In this document: positions 53,901 through 64,000 of the stretch, in pieces
Position numbering within the stretch: the stretch's first letter is position 1
How the letters are laid out: every line of letters begins with the position of its first letter
Assembly: GCF_905171765.1 (NCBI RefSeq)
Contig: NC_053390.1
Location: forward strand, 579,292,471 to 579,356,470
DNA length: 64,000 bases
Direction: 5' to 3'
From: Bufo bufo
Lineage: Eukaryota > Chordata > Amphibia > Anura > Bufonidae
The notes under the pieces: generated by a model
The model's input: only the letters and a program-made list of their open reading frames with translations
Databases searched by the model: none
Told to the model about the DNA's origin: nothing
Position numbers and translations under genes: made by a program

Positions 53901-54504
53901 TTTAAGTGCCTTACTGGCATCAGATACAGCAGAAGGGTGTGACTTTAGAAAGTGTAAAAAAAAAGTGATGAGTGAGACCATTTTGAAGATAACATTTCTT
54001 TCACTGTGTCTGTGAACAAAGTTAAACTGATATGGAAAATGCTTCATTGACCCTTTTAATCTTTATAGACAAACCTTTCATTTCACAGAAAAGACTTAAT
54101 ATTTGTACAAGACAAGTTCCTGGCAATAAAAGTTTAACAAGTCAAGTAATGTTAATAGGAGCACAAAATGGGGCAGTGAAAGTTCGGGAAGCTGTACTGT
54201 AAGTACGGTTGAGTAAATTAAGGTCCTTGAGTTGTCCCCTTACATTACATTCATAGTAGTTTCTGAGCTACAGTTCCCTTTTGTAAAACTTGATGACACC
54301 TGATAAGATGGCCATTACACACAGAGACTTACCTTTCAGCATGGACTGTACGTAAAAATGAAACTGTCATGTCATGAAGAAATATCTAAGTAAAAGGATG
54401 ATGAGAGCTGCACACCCTATAAGGTTGGGTGCTCACGGAGGACGTAAGTCGTCTCGTATCAAAATAGAAAATTTGTGGCGCACCAGAATCAATTGATGCT
54501 TTTT
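53901..54504. other. No gene recognised
   Basis: Unclassified. The stretch from 54,395 (ggatgatgagagctgcacaccc) to 54,504 probably belongs to the foldback element that follows. Confidence 0.4.
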
Positions 54505-54955
54505 AATTAGTAAACGTGTTACATCATATCATATATCTAGCGTATAGTACATCTGGATTGGAGCATATGGATTAGAGTCGTATCGTTTGTCCCAACGTTT
54601 CGGGCAATTGATTGACCTTTTTCAAGGGATCTATAAAAAATCATGCAAATAAGGATCACTTATAAATACATATAATGATTGAGTGACAAATATAATTCCT
54701 AGGTGAATAAAAGATATGGGTCAGGTATATATTTAGCAAAGAAAAAGGTAAAGGAAAAACAATTGCGTAGGTATCATCTATACAAGCAAGTGCCAGTGAA
54801 GTAAGATTGTACCACCCCTTTTATGCAGCATGCTATATAAACACCACACCTATATTAATGAGTGTAATAAAGTACATACATATATGCAAATAGGTCCACA
54901 TGAATATCACTTAATATGTTATCCATTGTATAATGGATCGCCTGATGTATTAATA

Positions 54956-56403
54956 CACTGCTCAAAAAAATAAAGGGAACACAAAAATAACACATCCTAG
55001 ATCTGAATTAATTAAATATTCTTCTGAAATACTTTGTTCTTTACATAGTTGAATGTGCTGACAACAAAATCACACAAAAAAAAAATATGGAAATCAAATT
55101 TTTTAACCCATGGAGGTCTGGATTTGGAGTCACACTCAAAATTAAAGTGGAAAAACACACTACAGGCTGATCCAACTTTGATGTAATGTCCTTAAAACAA
55201 GTCAAAATGAGGCTCAGTAGTGTGTGTGGCCTCCACGTGCCTGTATGACCTCCCTACAACGCCTGTGCATGCTCCTGATGAGGTGGCGGACGGTCTCCTG
55301 AGGGATCTCCTCCCAGACCTGGACTAAAGCATCTGCCAACTCCTGGACAGTCTGTGGTGCAACGTGACGTTGGTGGATAGAGCGAGACGTGATGTCCCAG
55401 ATGTGCTCAATTGGATTCAGGTCTGGGGAACGGGCGGGCCAGTCCATAGCATAAATGCCTTTGTCTTGCAGGAACTGCTGACACACTCCAGCCACATGAG
55501 GTCTAGCATTGTCTTGCATTAGGAGGAACCCAGGGCCAACCGCACCAGCATATGGTCTCACAAGGGGTCTGAGGATCTCATCTCGGTACCTAATGGCAGT
55601 CAGGCTACCTCTGGCGAGCACATGGAGGGCTGTGCGGCCCTCCAAAGAAATGCCACCCCACACCATTACTGACCCAATGCCAAACCGGTCATGCTGGAGG
55701 ATGTTGCAGGCAGCAGAACGTTCTCCATGGCGTCTCCAGACTCTGTCACGTCTGTCACGTGCTCAGTGTAAACCTGCTTTCATCTGTGAAGAGCACGGGG
55801 CACCAGTGGCGAATTTGCCAATCTTGGTGTTTTCTGGCAAATGCCAAACGTCCTGCACGGTGTTGGGCTGTAAGCACAACCCCCACCTGTGTACGTCGGG
55901 CTCTGATATCACCCTCATGGAGTCTGTTTCTGACCGTTTGAGCAGACACATGCACCTTTGTGGCCTGCTGGAGGTCATTTTGCAGCGCCTCCATGCTCTG
56001 GACACTACGCTGACAGACACAGCAAACCTTCTTGCCACAGCTCGCATTGATGTGCCATCCTGGATAAGCTGCACTACCTGAGCCACTTGTGTGGGTTGTA
56101 GACTCCGTCTCATGCTACCACTAGAGTGAAAGCACCGGCAGCATTCAAAAGTGACCAAAACATCAGCCAGGAAGCATAGGAACTGAGAAGTGGTCACCAC
56201 CTGCAGAACCACTCCTTTATTGGGGGTGTCTTGCTAATTGCCTATAATTTCCACCTGTTGTCTATCCCATTTGCACAACAGCATGTGAAATTGATTGTCA
56301 CTCAGTGTTGCTTTCTAAGTGGACAGTTTGATTTCACAGAAGTGTGATTGACTTGGAGTTACATTGTGTTGTTTAAGTGTTCCCTTTATTTTTTTGAGCA
56401 GTG
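54956..56403 (-). mobile_element. Tc1-type transposon, copy 1, complete ends
   Basis: TIRs CACTGCTCAAAAAAATAAAG and complement; TA at 54,954-54,955 and 56,404-56,405. 1,448 bp. A different family from the Tc1 element at 9,598. A second copy begins at 62,896. Confidence 0.95.
55214..56112 (-). pseudogene. Tc1-like transposase, copy 1, frame-broken
   Basis: The N-terminus is at about 56,112 ([20 protein letters not shown]...[17 protein letters not shown]), a helix-turn-helix/paired-like domain. It then shifts frame near 55,985 into [27 protein letters not shown]; related enzymes have about 45 more residues at this point, so a deletion is likely. The catalytic core has FTDESRFTL (first D), and after a 2 bp deletion near 55,757 (ctgtcacgtgctc, against ctgtcacatgtgctc in copy 2), VMVWGGISLEGR, LMQDNARPHVAG (second D) and SPDLNPIEHIWD (E). 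It ends ARGGHTHY at 55,214. Confidence 0.92.
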
Positions 56404-56755
56404 TATAACCTGCTGTGTGGAACTATATATACTTAAGAACAGGGGGAAGAAAGACCAGCATGTACCTGTGACTCCTACATTGAGACGGCGTCCGGATGTG
56501 TGCGCTGTGGCTGGCGCACTCTGGTATTTGAAGGGGCTAAAGTGTATCGCCTCCCGGGAGGTTACGTGCGTCCGGGATGACGTCACGATCTTGGCGCATG
56601 CGCAATGGGTATATTGAGACTGAAAAGGGCATAGAGGTTGCCCTTAGTGAGTTAAAGATGTTTATATGTAAGGTACATACGACTCTAATCCATATGCTCC
56701 AATCCGGATGTACTATACGCTAGATATATGATATGATGTAACACGTTTACTAATT

Positions 56756-57416
56756 ATTTAGTATTTAGTGTTAGGACCCGTCTAACAGAGATCGCCTTGA
56801 CGTACGGCAGACGGGCTCAGATGGTTTTGTACAAAATGCATTGGCCAAGCATCTCGCTTTATAAATAAGCGTAGCATTAGCACTATAATTTTTGGCATTA
56901 TTGTACTTTATTTGATTTGCAGGGTGCTGCTGCATTGTCTCTTTTTTTATCTCTATCCAGAGCATAGGTCATCAATATTTGGGTCTCGGAAAACTCTTTT
57001 AAGTTTGCCACAACTTTGAACCAAACACTTTTTTCTAAAAATGCTACTCCAGTTTTCCAGTCATACCAGCTACTTCCAGTCATACCACCCCCCCTACTGG
57101 AGAGAGGTTGTGACTTTTTTCTGGGACTGATGAATCTGGAGTCATTAATGTATCTAATCAGGCCCACTTTTCCACCCACTTTTTAAAACTGGAGTGAGTG
57201 ATGTCAAAATGCACAAAATACAAAAGGTAAGCAGAAAACGTTGCAAAGTCCTATTTTGCAACTTTTTCAAGCCACAATTCTGGAGTGCAGGGTGTGATAC
57301 ATACACATGATCTCTTGAAACAATGGAAGAAGTCCCGTGCCACATAGGAGTCCTATAAATGATTCCAGTTTATTTTCAATACATTATAAAGACCATGTGC
57401 AGAATACACAGCATAA
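56756..57416. other. No gene recognised
   Basis: Unclassified sequence; 57,055-57,100 has a small direct duplication (cagtcataccagctacttccagtcatacca). Confidence 0.4.
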
Positions 57417-57701
57417 GGGCTAATGCACATGACCATATGTATTTTGCGGTCCGCAAAACACGGATCCTCAAAAAATACAGATCATGTCCGTGTGCATTCC
57501 GTATTTTGCAGTACGGAACAGCTGGCCCCTACAATAATAGGATGGGTTCTATTTTTTTTTGTGGAATGAACATATGGACATATGGAAACGGAATGCACAT
57601 GAAGTAACGTAATTTTTTTTTTGTGGATCCATTGAAATGAATGGTCCGGCATACGGTCTGTAATGGACACGGAAAGAAAATACGTTCCTGTGCATGAGCC
57701 C
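57417..57701. mobile_element. MITE, GGCCTCATGCACACG family, TAA-flanked
   Basis: Ends GGGCTAATGCACATGACC / GTGCATGAGCCC with TAA at 57,414-57,416 and 57,702-57,704. The core is like that of 2,328-2,639 ('tattttgcggtccgcaaaa'). Confidence 0.8.
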
Positions 57702-58401
57702 TAAAAGATGGCCTTTTTTTTTAGAACAACTTTGTCAAAGTGGGAAAACGCCCCATTATAACAATCACCTGGGTAGATGCGGTGTGCAATTGTTTTTACT
57801 GCAATTTAAATTTTAACCTTTGTGAGTATGGGTGACGAGTTAATTTCTTGAAAATCAATTTGTATTCAAATCAATCAATTAATCAATTAGGCAATTTGAT
57901 TCAGGTTCAAATAAAATAAACCCAAATCCAAAGAGCTCCATTTACCCTGATAAGTTGTGGATGCCATTCAGTGGTTTCCTAGGACTGTATTCAACTCATT
58001 TTAAACTTTTTAATGCCAAGTTAGCATTATTAATCTTAAAGTGGTTGTGCCAAGTTTTTAACTTATGCCCTATCTACAGGACAGGCAGTGACTAGCTGAT
58101 CTTTCGGGGTCCAATTTCTGGAAAACCCAGGATTACAAGAACGGGAGTCCTTTCCCTCATTGTAATGGAGTGGCAGGTCGTGCATACGCACTGATGCTCC
58201 ATTCATTCTTTATGGAAGCGCTGGAGATAGCCGAGAACAGAGCCCCTGCACGACCTGCCGCACCATTAGAATGGGGGAATGGGACTTGTGGATAGGGGAT
58301 AAATTAAAAAGTTTGCACAACCCCTTTAAAGTGACAGCAACGTATACAGCTATGATAAACACATAGCTGCTGGAAGTAACAAACAACCACTTTAGAAACT
58401 A
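57702..58401. other. Unclassified, with a MITE at about 58,035-58,330
   Basis: 58,035 (cttaaagtggttgtgccaag) and 58,300-58,330 (tttgcacaacccctttaaag) are inverted ends of an element with 'tatgccctatctacagg / gtggataggggata' inside. The flanking text contains no gene. Confidence 0.55.
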
Positions 58402-58577
58402 AGGGGGAGATTTATGAAACTGGTGTACAGTAGAACTGGATTAGTTTCCCATAGCAACCAATCAGATTCAACCTTTCATTTTTCACAGCTCCTTTGGAAA
58501 ATGAAAGGTTGAATCTGATTGGTTGCTATGGGCAACTAAGCCAGTTCTACTTTACACCAGTTCGACAAATCTCCCCC
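58402..58577. mobile_element. Short palindromic MITE, nearly perfect hairpin
   Basis: GGGGGAGATTTATGAAACTGG... and complement at the other end; the arms include 'cccatagcaaccaatcagattcaacctttcat' and its complement, meeting around 'cagctcctttgg' at about 58,490. The whole 176 bp can fold as one hairpin. Confidence 0.85.
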
Positions 58578-58828
58578 AAAGTTTAAAAAAAATGGTGTGA
58601 ACATTTTTTTGTCCCTTTTCTGTCTTATGGGCTGAAAAATGTCTGATGCCATTTTGAGAAATTCACCCAACTCGAATTGTCAAAAATTGACTTAAATTTT
58701 TTAAAAATTCATGTCAAGTTTAATTTGATTACAATTGTTTTGCTCATCTCCAATGAGTATATTACATTACAGTTCTTCATTTTTACTCTCTTGAAGGTGG
58801 ACTGTTTTATGTTTCTTAGCTTCTTTTA

Positions 58829-59298
58829 GGCTATTTTCACACTCGCATTTGGTGCAGATCTGTCATGGATCTGCACAGACGGATCTATTCAGATAATACA
58901 ACCGTCTGCATCCATTCAGAATGGATCCGTTTGTATTATCTTTAACATTGCCAAAACGGATCCGTCTTGAACACCATTTAAAGGCGTTGGGGGCGGATCC
59001 GTTTTCTATTGTGCCATATTGTGTCAGTGAAAACGGATCCATCCCTATTGACTTACATTGTGTGTCAGGACAGATCCGTTTGCCTCCGCGTCAGACGGAC
59101 ACCAAAACGCTGCAAGCAGCGTTTTGGTGTCCGCCTCCAGAGCGGAATGGAGACAGAACGGAGGCAAACTGATGCATTCTGAACGGAGCCTTATCCATTC
59201 AGAATGCATTAGGGAAAAACTGATCCGTTTTGGACCGCTTGTGAGAGCCCTGAACGGATCTCACAAACGGAAACCAAAATGCCAGTGTGAAAGTAGCC
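58829..59298. mobile_element. MITE, GTGTGAAAGTAGCC family, TTA-flanked
   Basis: Ends GGCTATTTTCACACTCGC / GTGTGAAAGTAGCC with TTA at 58,826-58,828 and 59,299-59,301. Inside, 'ggatccgtttt' motifs repeat in both orientations and 'caaaacgctgc-aagcagcgttttg' forms a perfect hairpin at 59,103-59,127. Confidence 0.85.
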
Positions 59299-59301
59299 TT
59301 A

Positions 59302-60040
59302 TATGTGTGCAGAGCAAACAGCATTTTATCTTGGGAACACATCAACACTTTGGCGTAAGAAAAACATACAATGTGGGGAACTGGATACTGAAAAACACTG
59401 GAAAGTGAGAGTGCCAAGTCCACGAGGATGCTAAGTAGCACTTCTACTAAGCTCATTTATCTGCACAATATGCATTGTGGTGATTGCCCTGAGGACATTG
59501 TTTCCTTCTCTCTTTGAACTGGGATTAGTTGGGCCTTTTTTTGTAATAATATACGGTAAATTATATTACCTGTATTTGGACAACCTGTGTGGGACACATA
59601 ATGCTCTTCAACCAGTAAAAACAAAGGAACAAAGGAAGAAAGAAAAACTACTTACACATTCAGAACATTGTTCACCTTACAATAATGGCAAAATATAGGG
59701 ATACCTTTGTTAAGACCAGCGTTTTAGATACCGGTCTTAATAAGCCCCTGCTCTGGCAATGGCCTCTACCTAACTTCGGCGTATCCAGCGCAGATTCCCG
59801 CTTCCTTGCTGTCTTGCATTTAGACCATTTTCCATGCCTAAAACAGGAAAATGATGAATGAGGCCCATCCTCATCTCCATCCATGCCAGCACGCTTTTTT
59901 AGACCTGGCATGAGCGGTGAAGAAATCATAGATTCTGCTGCAATATGGCATGCGACAGAATCTGTGCCAGATATATGCCACAAAAGTGGCGAATATCTAT
60001 TCGTAAATGACCCCCATCGTGTTCCTGCATAAGACATTGG
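59302..60040. other. No gene recognised
   Basis: 59,715-60,020 (agaccagcgttttagataccggtctta ... aatgacccccatcg) is a repeat type I cannot name. No reading frame is supported. Confidence 0.4.
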
Positions 60041-60390
60041 ATACTGTGGCATGGAATTGTTCTATAAAACGGTACTGCAGCATGTAACTATTCTATAAAG
60101 GGGTACTACAGCACGGAATTGTTAAATAAAGGTGTACTGCTGCACTGAATTGTTCTATAAAGGGGCACTATGCCATGGAATTGTTCTATAAAGGGACACT
60201 ACAGCATGAACTTGTTCTATAATGGGGTACTGCGGCATTGAATTGTTCTATAAAGGGGTACTAAAGCATGGAATTGTTTTATAAAGGAGTACTGTGGCAA
60301 TGAATTGTTCTATAAAGGGGTACTACGGCATGGAATTGTTCTATAAAGGGGTATTGTAGTATGGAATTCTTCTATAAAGGGGTACTCATA
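60040..60390. repeat. Minisatellite, 33-34 bp unit, about 10 copies
   Basis: Unit 'catggaattgttctataaagg' + 'ggtactacgg', with point differences between units and one shorter copy. It ends exactly where LINE homology begins. Confidence 0.92.
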
Positions 60391-62895
60391 AAGGAAACAG
60401 GTTCTTGGCAATAACCAAAGACAATTACCTCTCCCAACTGGTTCAGGACCCGACTAGAGGGACGGCCATACTGGACTTAGTATTAACCAATAGGCCTGAC
60501 AGAACAACAGACGTGCAGGTTGGGGGACACCTGGGAAATAGTGACCATAAAGTAATAACCTTCCAATTATCATTCAAAAGAGCGTTTCTACAGGGAGGAA
60601 CAAAAATACCAAACTTCAAAAAAGCTAAATTTAGCCAACTAAGAGAGGCCATAGGCCCAACTAACTGGGACAAAGTCCTCAAAAATAAAAATACAGCCAC
60701 AAAATGGGATATCTTTAAAAGCATCCTAAAATCTCCTTGTGAGAGGTTTATACCGTATGGGAATAAAAGGTTAAGAAACAAAAAGAAACCAATGTGGATA
60801 GACAGAACTGTAAAGAAAGCAATAAATGACAAAAAGAAAGCATATAAAACACTAAAACAGGAGGGTAGCACGGAAGCACTGAAAAACTATAAGGAGAAAA
60901 ATAGAACATGTAAAAAACAAATAAAAGCGGCCAAACTAGAGACCGAGAGATTAATGGCCAAAGAGAGTAAAACTAACCCTAAAATGTTCTTCAATTATAT
61001 AAATGTTAAAAAGTATAAATCTGAAGGTTTCGGCCCTTTAAAGAGTAATGAGGGGGAGTCGCAGAGAGCGACGAGGAGAAAGCAAAGCTGTTAAATATTT
61101 TTTTCTCCACTGTATTCACTGAGGAAAATAAACTGTCAGATGAAATTCTGAATGTAAAAGTAAATTCCCCATTTAAAGTGCCCTGTCTGACCCAGGACGA
61201 AGTACAGCGGCGTCTTAAAAAGAATAAATTAGACAAATCGCCAGGACAGGATGGCATACACCCCAGTATCCTAAGGGAATTAAGTAATGTCATAGCCAGA
61301 CCCTTATTTCTAATATTTGCAGATTCTATACTGACAGGGAGTGTCCCACAGGATTGGCGCATAGCAAATGTGGTGCCAATATTCAAAAAGGGTCCAAAAA
61401 CAGAGCCTGGAAACTATATGCCGGTAAGTTTAACATCTGTTGTGGGTAAACTGTTTGAAGGTTTTCTGAGAGATGCTATCTTAGAGCATCTCAACGGAAA
61501 TAAGCAAATAACGCCATATCAGCATGGCTTCATGAGGGATCGGTCATGCCAAACTAATTTAATCAGTTTCTATGAGGAGGTAAGTTCTAGACTTGACAGC
61601 GGCGAATCAATGGATGTCGTATATCTGGACTTCTCCAAAGCATTTGACACTGTACCACATAAAAGGTTAGTATATATATGAGAATGCTCAGACTGGGAGA
61701 AAACGTCTGTATGTGGGTAAGTAACTGGCTGAGGGAAAGAAAACAGAGGGTGGTTATTAGTGGTACACACAGATTGGGTCACTGTCACTAGTGGGGTACC
61801 TCAGGGGTCAGCATTGGGCCCTATTCTCTTCAATATATTTATTAATGATCTTGTAGAAGGCTTGCATAGTAAAGTATCAATTTTCGCAGATGACACTAAA
61901 CTGTGTAAAGTAATTAACACTGAAGAGGACAGTATACTACTACAGAGCGATCTGGATAGACTGGAGGCTTGGGCAGATAAGTGGCAGATAAGGTTTAACA
62001 CTAACAAATGTAAAGTTATGCACATGGGGAGGAATAATGCAAGTCACCCGTACATACTAAATGGTAAAACACTTGGTAACACTGACATAGAAAAGGATCT
62101 AGGAATTTTAATAAACGGCAAACTAAGCTGCAAAAAACAGTGTCAGGCAGCTGCTGCCAAGGCCAATAAGATAATGGGTTGCATCAAAAGGGGCATAGAT
62201 GCCCGTGATGAGAACATAGTCCTACCACTTTACAAATCATTAGTCAGACCACACATGGAGTACTGTGTACAGTTCTGGGCTCCTGTGAACAAGGCAGACA
62301 TAGCAGAGCTGGAGAGGGTCCAGAGGAGGGCAACTAAAGTAATAATTGGAATGGGGCAACTACAGTACCCTGAAAGATTATCAAAATTAGGGTTATTCAC
62401 TTTAGAAAAAAGACGACTGAGGGGAAATCTAATTACTATGTATAAATATATCAGGGATCAGTACAGAGATCTCTCCCATCATCTATTTATCCCCAGGACT
62501 GTGACAATGGGACATCCTCGTCTGGAGGAATAGAGGTTTGTACACAAAAATAGAAGAGGATTCTTTACGGTAAGAGCAGTGAGACTATGGAACTCTCTGC
62601 CTAAGGAGGTGGTGATGGTGAGTACAATAAAGGAATTCAAGAGGGGCCTGGATGTATTTCTGGAGCGTAATAATATTACAGGCTATAGCTACTAGAGAGG
62701 GGTCGTTGATCCAGGGAGTTATTCTGATTGGCTGATTGGAGTCGGGAAGGAATTTTTTATTCCCCTAAAGTGGGGGAAATTGTCTTTTACCTCACAGGGT
62801 TTTTTTTTTTTGCCTTCCTCTGGATCAACTTGCAGGATGACAGGCCGAACTGGATGGACAAATGTGTTTTTTCGACCTTATGTACTATGTATGTA
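60391..62895 (+). mobile_element. CR1-clade LINE, 5'-truncated
   Basis: Starts within the endonuclease domain and runs to a typical 3' end ('gaactggatggacaaatgtg...cgaccttatgtactatgta'). It differs from the minus-strand CR1 at 28,610 in sequence and tail, so it is another family. A Tc1 copy is inserted in its last bases at TA 62,894-62,895. Confidence 0.9.
60405..62695 (+). pseudogene. CR1 ORF2, truncated, frame-broken
   Basis: The end of the endonuclease has TAILDLVLTNRPD and GNSDHKVITFQL (intact SDH, in contrast to the minus-strand copy). A lysine-rich linker follows to about 61,060, where a frameshift occurs. The RT then reads DKSPGQDGIHPSILREL, NYMPVSLTSVVGK (M where R is usual), QHGFMRDRSCQTNL and [17 protein letters not shown] to a stop at 61,681. 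After further frameshifts, [29 protein letters not shown] (catalytic), and [25 protein letters not shown] follow. A TAG at 62,531-62,533 interrupts the C-terminus (LEE-stop-RFVHKNRRGFFTVRA), which would otherwise end ITGYSY-TAG at 62,695. Confidence 0.92.
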
Positions 62896-63870
62896 CACTG
62901 CTCAAAAAAATAAAGGGAACACAAAAATAACACATCCTAGATCTGAGTTAATTAAATATTCTTCTGAAATACTTTGTTCTTTACATAGTTGAATGTGCTG
63001 ACAACAAAATCACACAAAAATAAAAAAATGGAAATAAAATTTTTCAAACCATGGAGGTCTGGATTTGGAGTCACACTCAAAATTAAAGTGGAAAAACACA
63101 ATACAGGCTGATCCAACTTTGATGTAATGTCCTTAAAACAAGTCAAAATGAGTCCCAGTAGTGTGTGTGGCCTCCACGTGCCTGTATGACCTCCCTAAAA
63201 CGCCTGTGCATGCTCCTGATGAGGTGGCGGACGGTCTCCTGAGGGATCTCCTCCCAGACCTGGACTAAAGCATCTGCCAACTCCTGGACAGTCTGTGGTG
63301 CAACGTGACGTTGGTGGATAGAGCGAGACATGATGTCCCAGATGTGTTCAATTGGATTTAGGTCTGGGGAACGGGCGGGCCAGTCCATAGCATCAATGCC
63401 TTCGTCTTGCAGGAACTGCTGACACACTCCAGCCACATGAGGTCTAGCATTGTCTTGCATTAGGAGGAACCCAGGGCCAACCGCACCAGCATATGGTCTC
63501 ACAAGGGGTCTGAGGATCTCATCTCGGTACCTAATGGCAGTCAGGCTACCTCTGGCAAGCACATGGAGGGCTGTGCGGCCCTCCAAAGAAATGCCACCCC
63601 ACACCATTACTGACCCAATGCCAAACTGGTCATGCTGGAGGATGTTGCAGGCAGCAGAACGTTCTCCACGGCGTCTCCAGACTCTGTCACGTCTGTCACA
63701 TGTGCTCAGTGTGAACCTGCTTTCATCTGTGAAGAGCACAGGGCGCCAGTGGCAAATTTGCCAATCTTGGTGTTCTCTGGCAAATGCCAAACGTCCTGCA
63801 CGGTGTTGGGTTGTAAGCACAACCCCCACCTGTGGACGTTGGGCCCTCATATCACCCTCATGGAGTCTGT
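62896..63870 (-). mobile_element. Tc1-type transposon, copy 2, one end lost
   Basis: Identical family to 54,956-56,403: same TIR after TA at 62,894-62,895 and close identity to about 63,870, where homology breaks off in the transposase gene ('ggagtctg|tgatatgc'). The other TIR is not in the window. Confidence 0.93.
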
Positions 63871-63880
63871 GATATGCACA
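63159..63880 (-). pseudogene. Tc1-like transposase, copy 2, 5'-truncated but open
   Basis: Open from HRLHEGDMRAQRPQVG through [49 protein letters not shown] and SPDLNPIEHIWD to ARGGHTHY. The frame in the middle is intact where copy 1 has its 2 bp deletion. It lacks the DNA-binding domain because of the truncation; the frame upstream of 63,870 is unrelated sequence. A few codons run past Y at the C-terminus (WDSF) because the usual stop is altered (ctggga in place of a stop). Confidence 0.9.
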
Positions 63881-64000
63881 TTTGTGTAAACCTAAAGTGT
63901 CGTTCAGCAAACAACAAATGAATGCCCAATATATTAAAAATATATATTTTATTTCATAATAATAGATAATACATAATAATTAGAATATTAAGGATAACAA
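63871..64000. other. AT-rich sequence at window end
   Basis: No feature seen. Confidence 0.5.

Larger units (their letters stand above)
54505..56755. mobile_element. Foldback element with 78 bp arms, split by a Tc1 copy
   Basis: 54,505-54,582 and 56,678-56,755 are inverted copies identical at 77 of 78 positions by my reading (one T/C difference near 'catc(t/c)ggattgg'). The inner flank of the left arm reads 'cccaacgtttcgggcaattgattgacctttttcaaggg'; this phrase type, on the complementary strand 'cttgaaaaagg...cccgaaacgttggg', occurs near the terminal repeats of Penelope-like elements in aquatic vertebrates (inference from memory of the pattern). Removing the Tc1 leaves about 800 bp. Confidence 0.7.

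Noticed and set aside
60040..60390. CRISPR-like regular repeats
   Set aside because: The 33-34 bp units are contiguous and diverged, without unique spacers, in a vertebrate genome: a minisatellite.
51130..64000. Search for the N-terminal ZIP8 exon (signal peptide)
   Set aside because: No minus-strand frame with a signal peptide and a donor in the right phase was recognised, so the exon is not claimed; it may lie outside the window or be too diverged to see by eye.

Overview
The window is a piece of a repeat-rich vertebrate chromosome, most likely from a frog or toad. It holds one recognisable cellular gene, seven coding exons of a zinc-family metal transporter closest to SLC39A8 (ZIP8), on the minus strand between 51,129 and 18,702. 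The exons join in phase into 383 residues ending in a stop. The N-terminal exon or exons, carrying the signal peptide, were not found and probably lie beyond 51,129. The amphibian assignment is an inference from the repeat mix: CR1 and Tx1/L1-like LINEs, a BEL/Pao element, Tc1 elements, TWA-flanked MITEs, TTAA-flanked elements, and 'CCCATAGCAACCAATCAG'-type palindromic MITEs.

Region by region. 1-1,290: an 18-20 bp minisatellite. 1,881-5,000: two adjacent MITEs and a decayed hAT transposase. 5,270-11,440: a truncated, minus-strand BEL/Pao retrotransposon interrupted by a complete Tc1-type element (9,598-10,633) and an LTR-like insertion (7,694-8,776). 11,465-15,600: palindromic and foldback elements, a ~155 bp tandem repeat and a solo LTR (13,434-14,125) with a perfect 5 bp duplication. 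17,245-18,012: a palindromic MITE. 18,702-24,865: the last three ZIP8 exons, with a nested pair of TTAA-flanked elements (18,898-22,574) in the intron between. 24,866-42,248: a 17.4 kb intron holding a nearly full CR1 LINE (minus), another TTAA-flanked element (32,316-34,808) and a Tx1/L1-like LINE (plus). 42,249-51,129: four more ZIP8 exons with MITEs between them. 51,130-64,000: MITEs, a foldback element with 78 bp arms split by a Tc1 element, a 33-34 bp minisatellite, a second CR1 LINE (plus) and a second copy of the Tc1 element inserted in the CR1 tail.

The transposon genes all carry frameshifts, nonsense codons or deletions, so none looks autonomous. The ZIP8 exons are open, have consensus splice sites and match the family throughout, so that gene looks functional. 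The least explained material is the TTAA-flanked family with internal ~350 and ~396 bp tandem modules, and the foldback elements with long near-identical arms.
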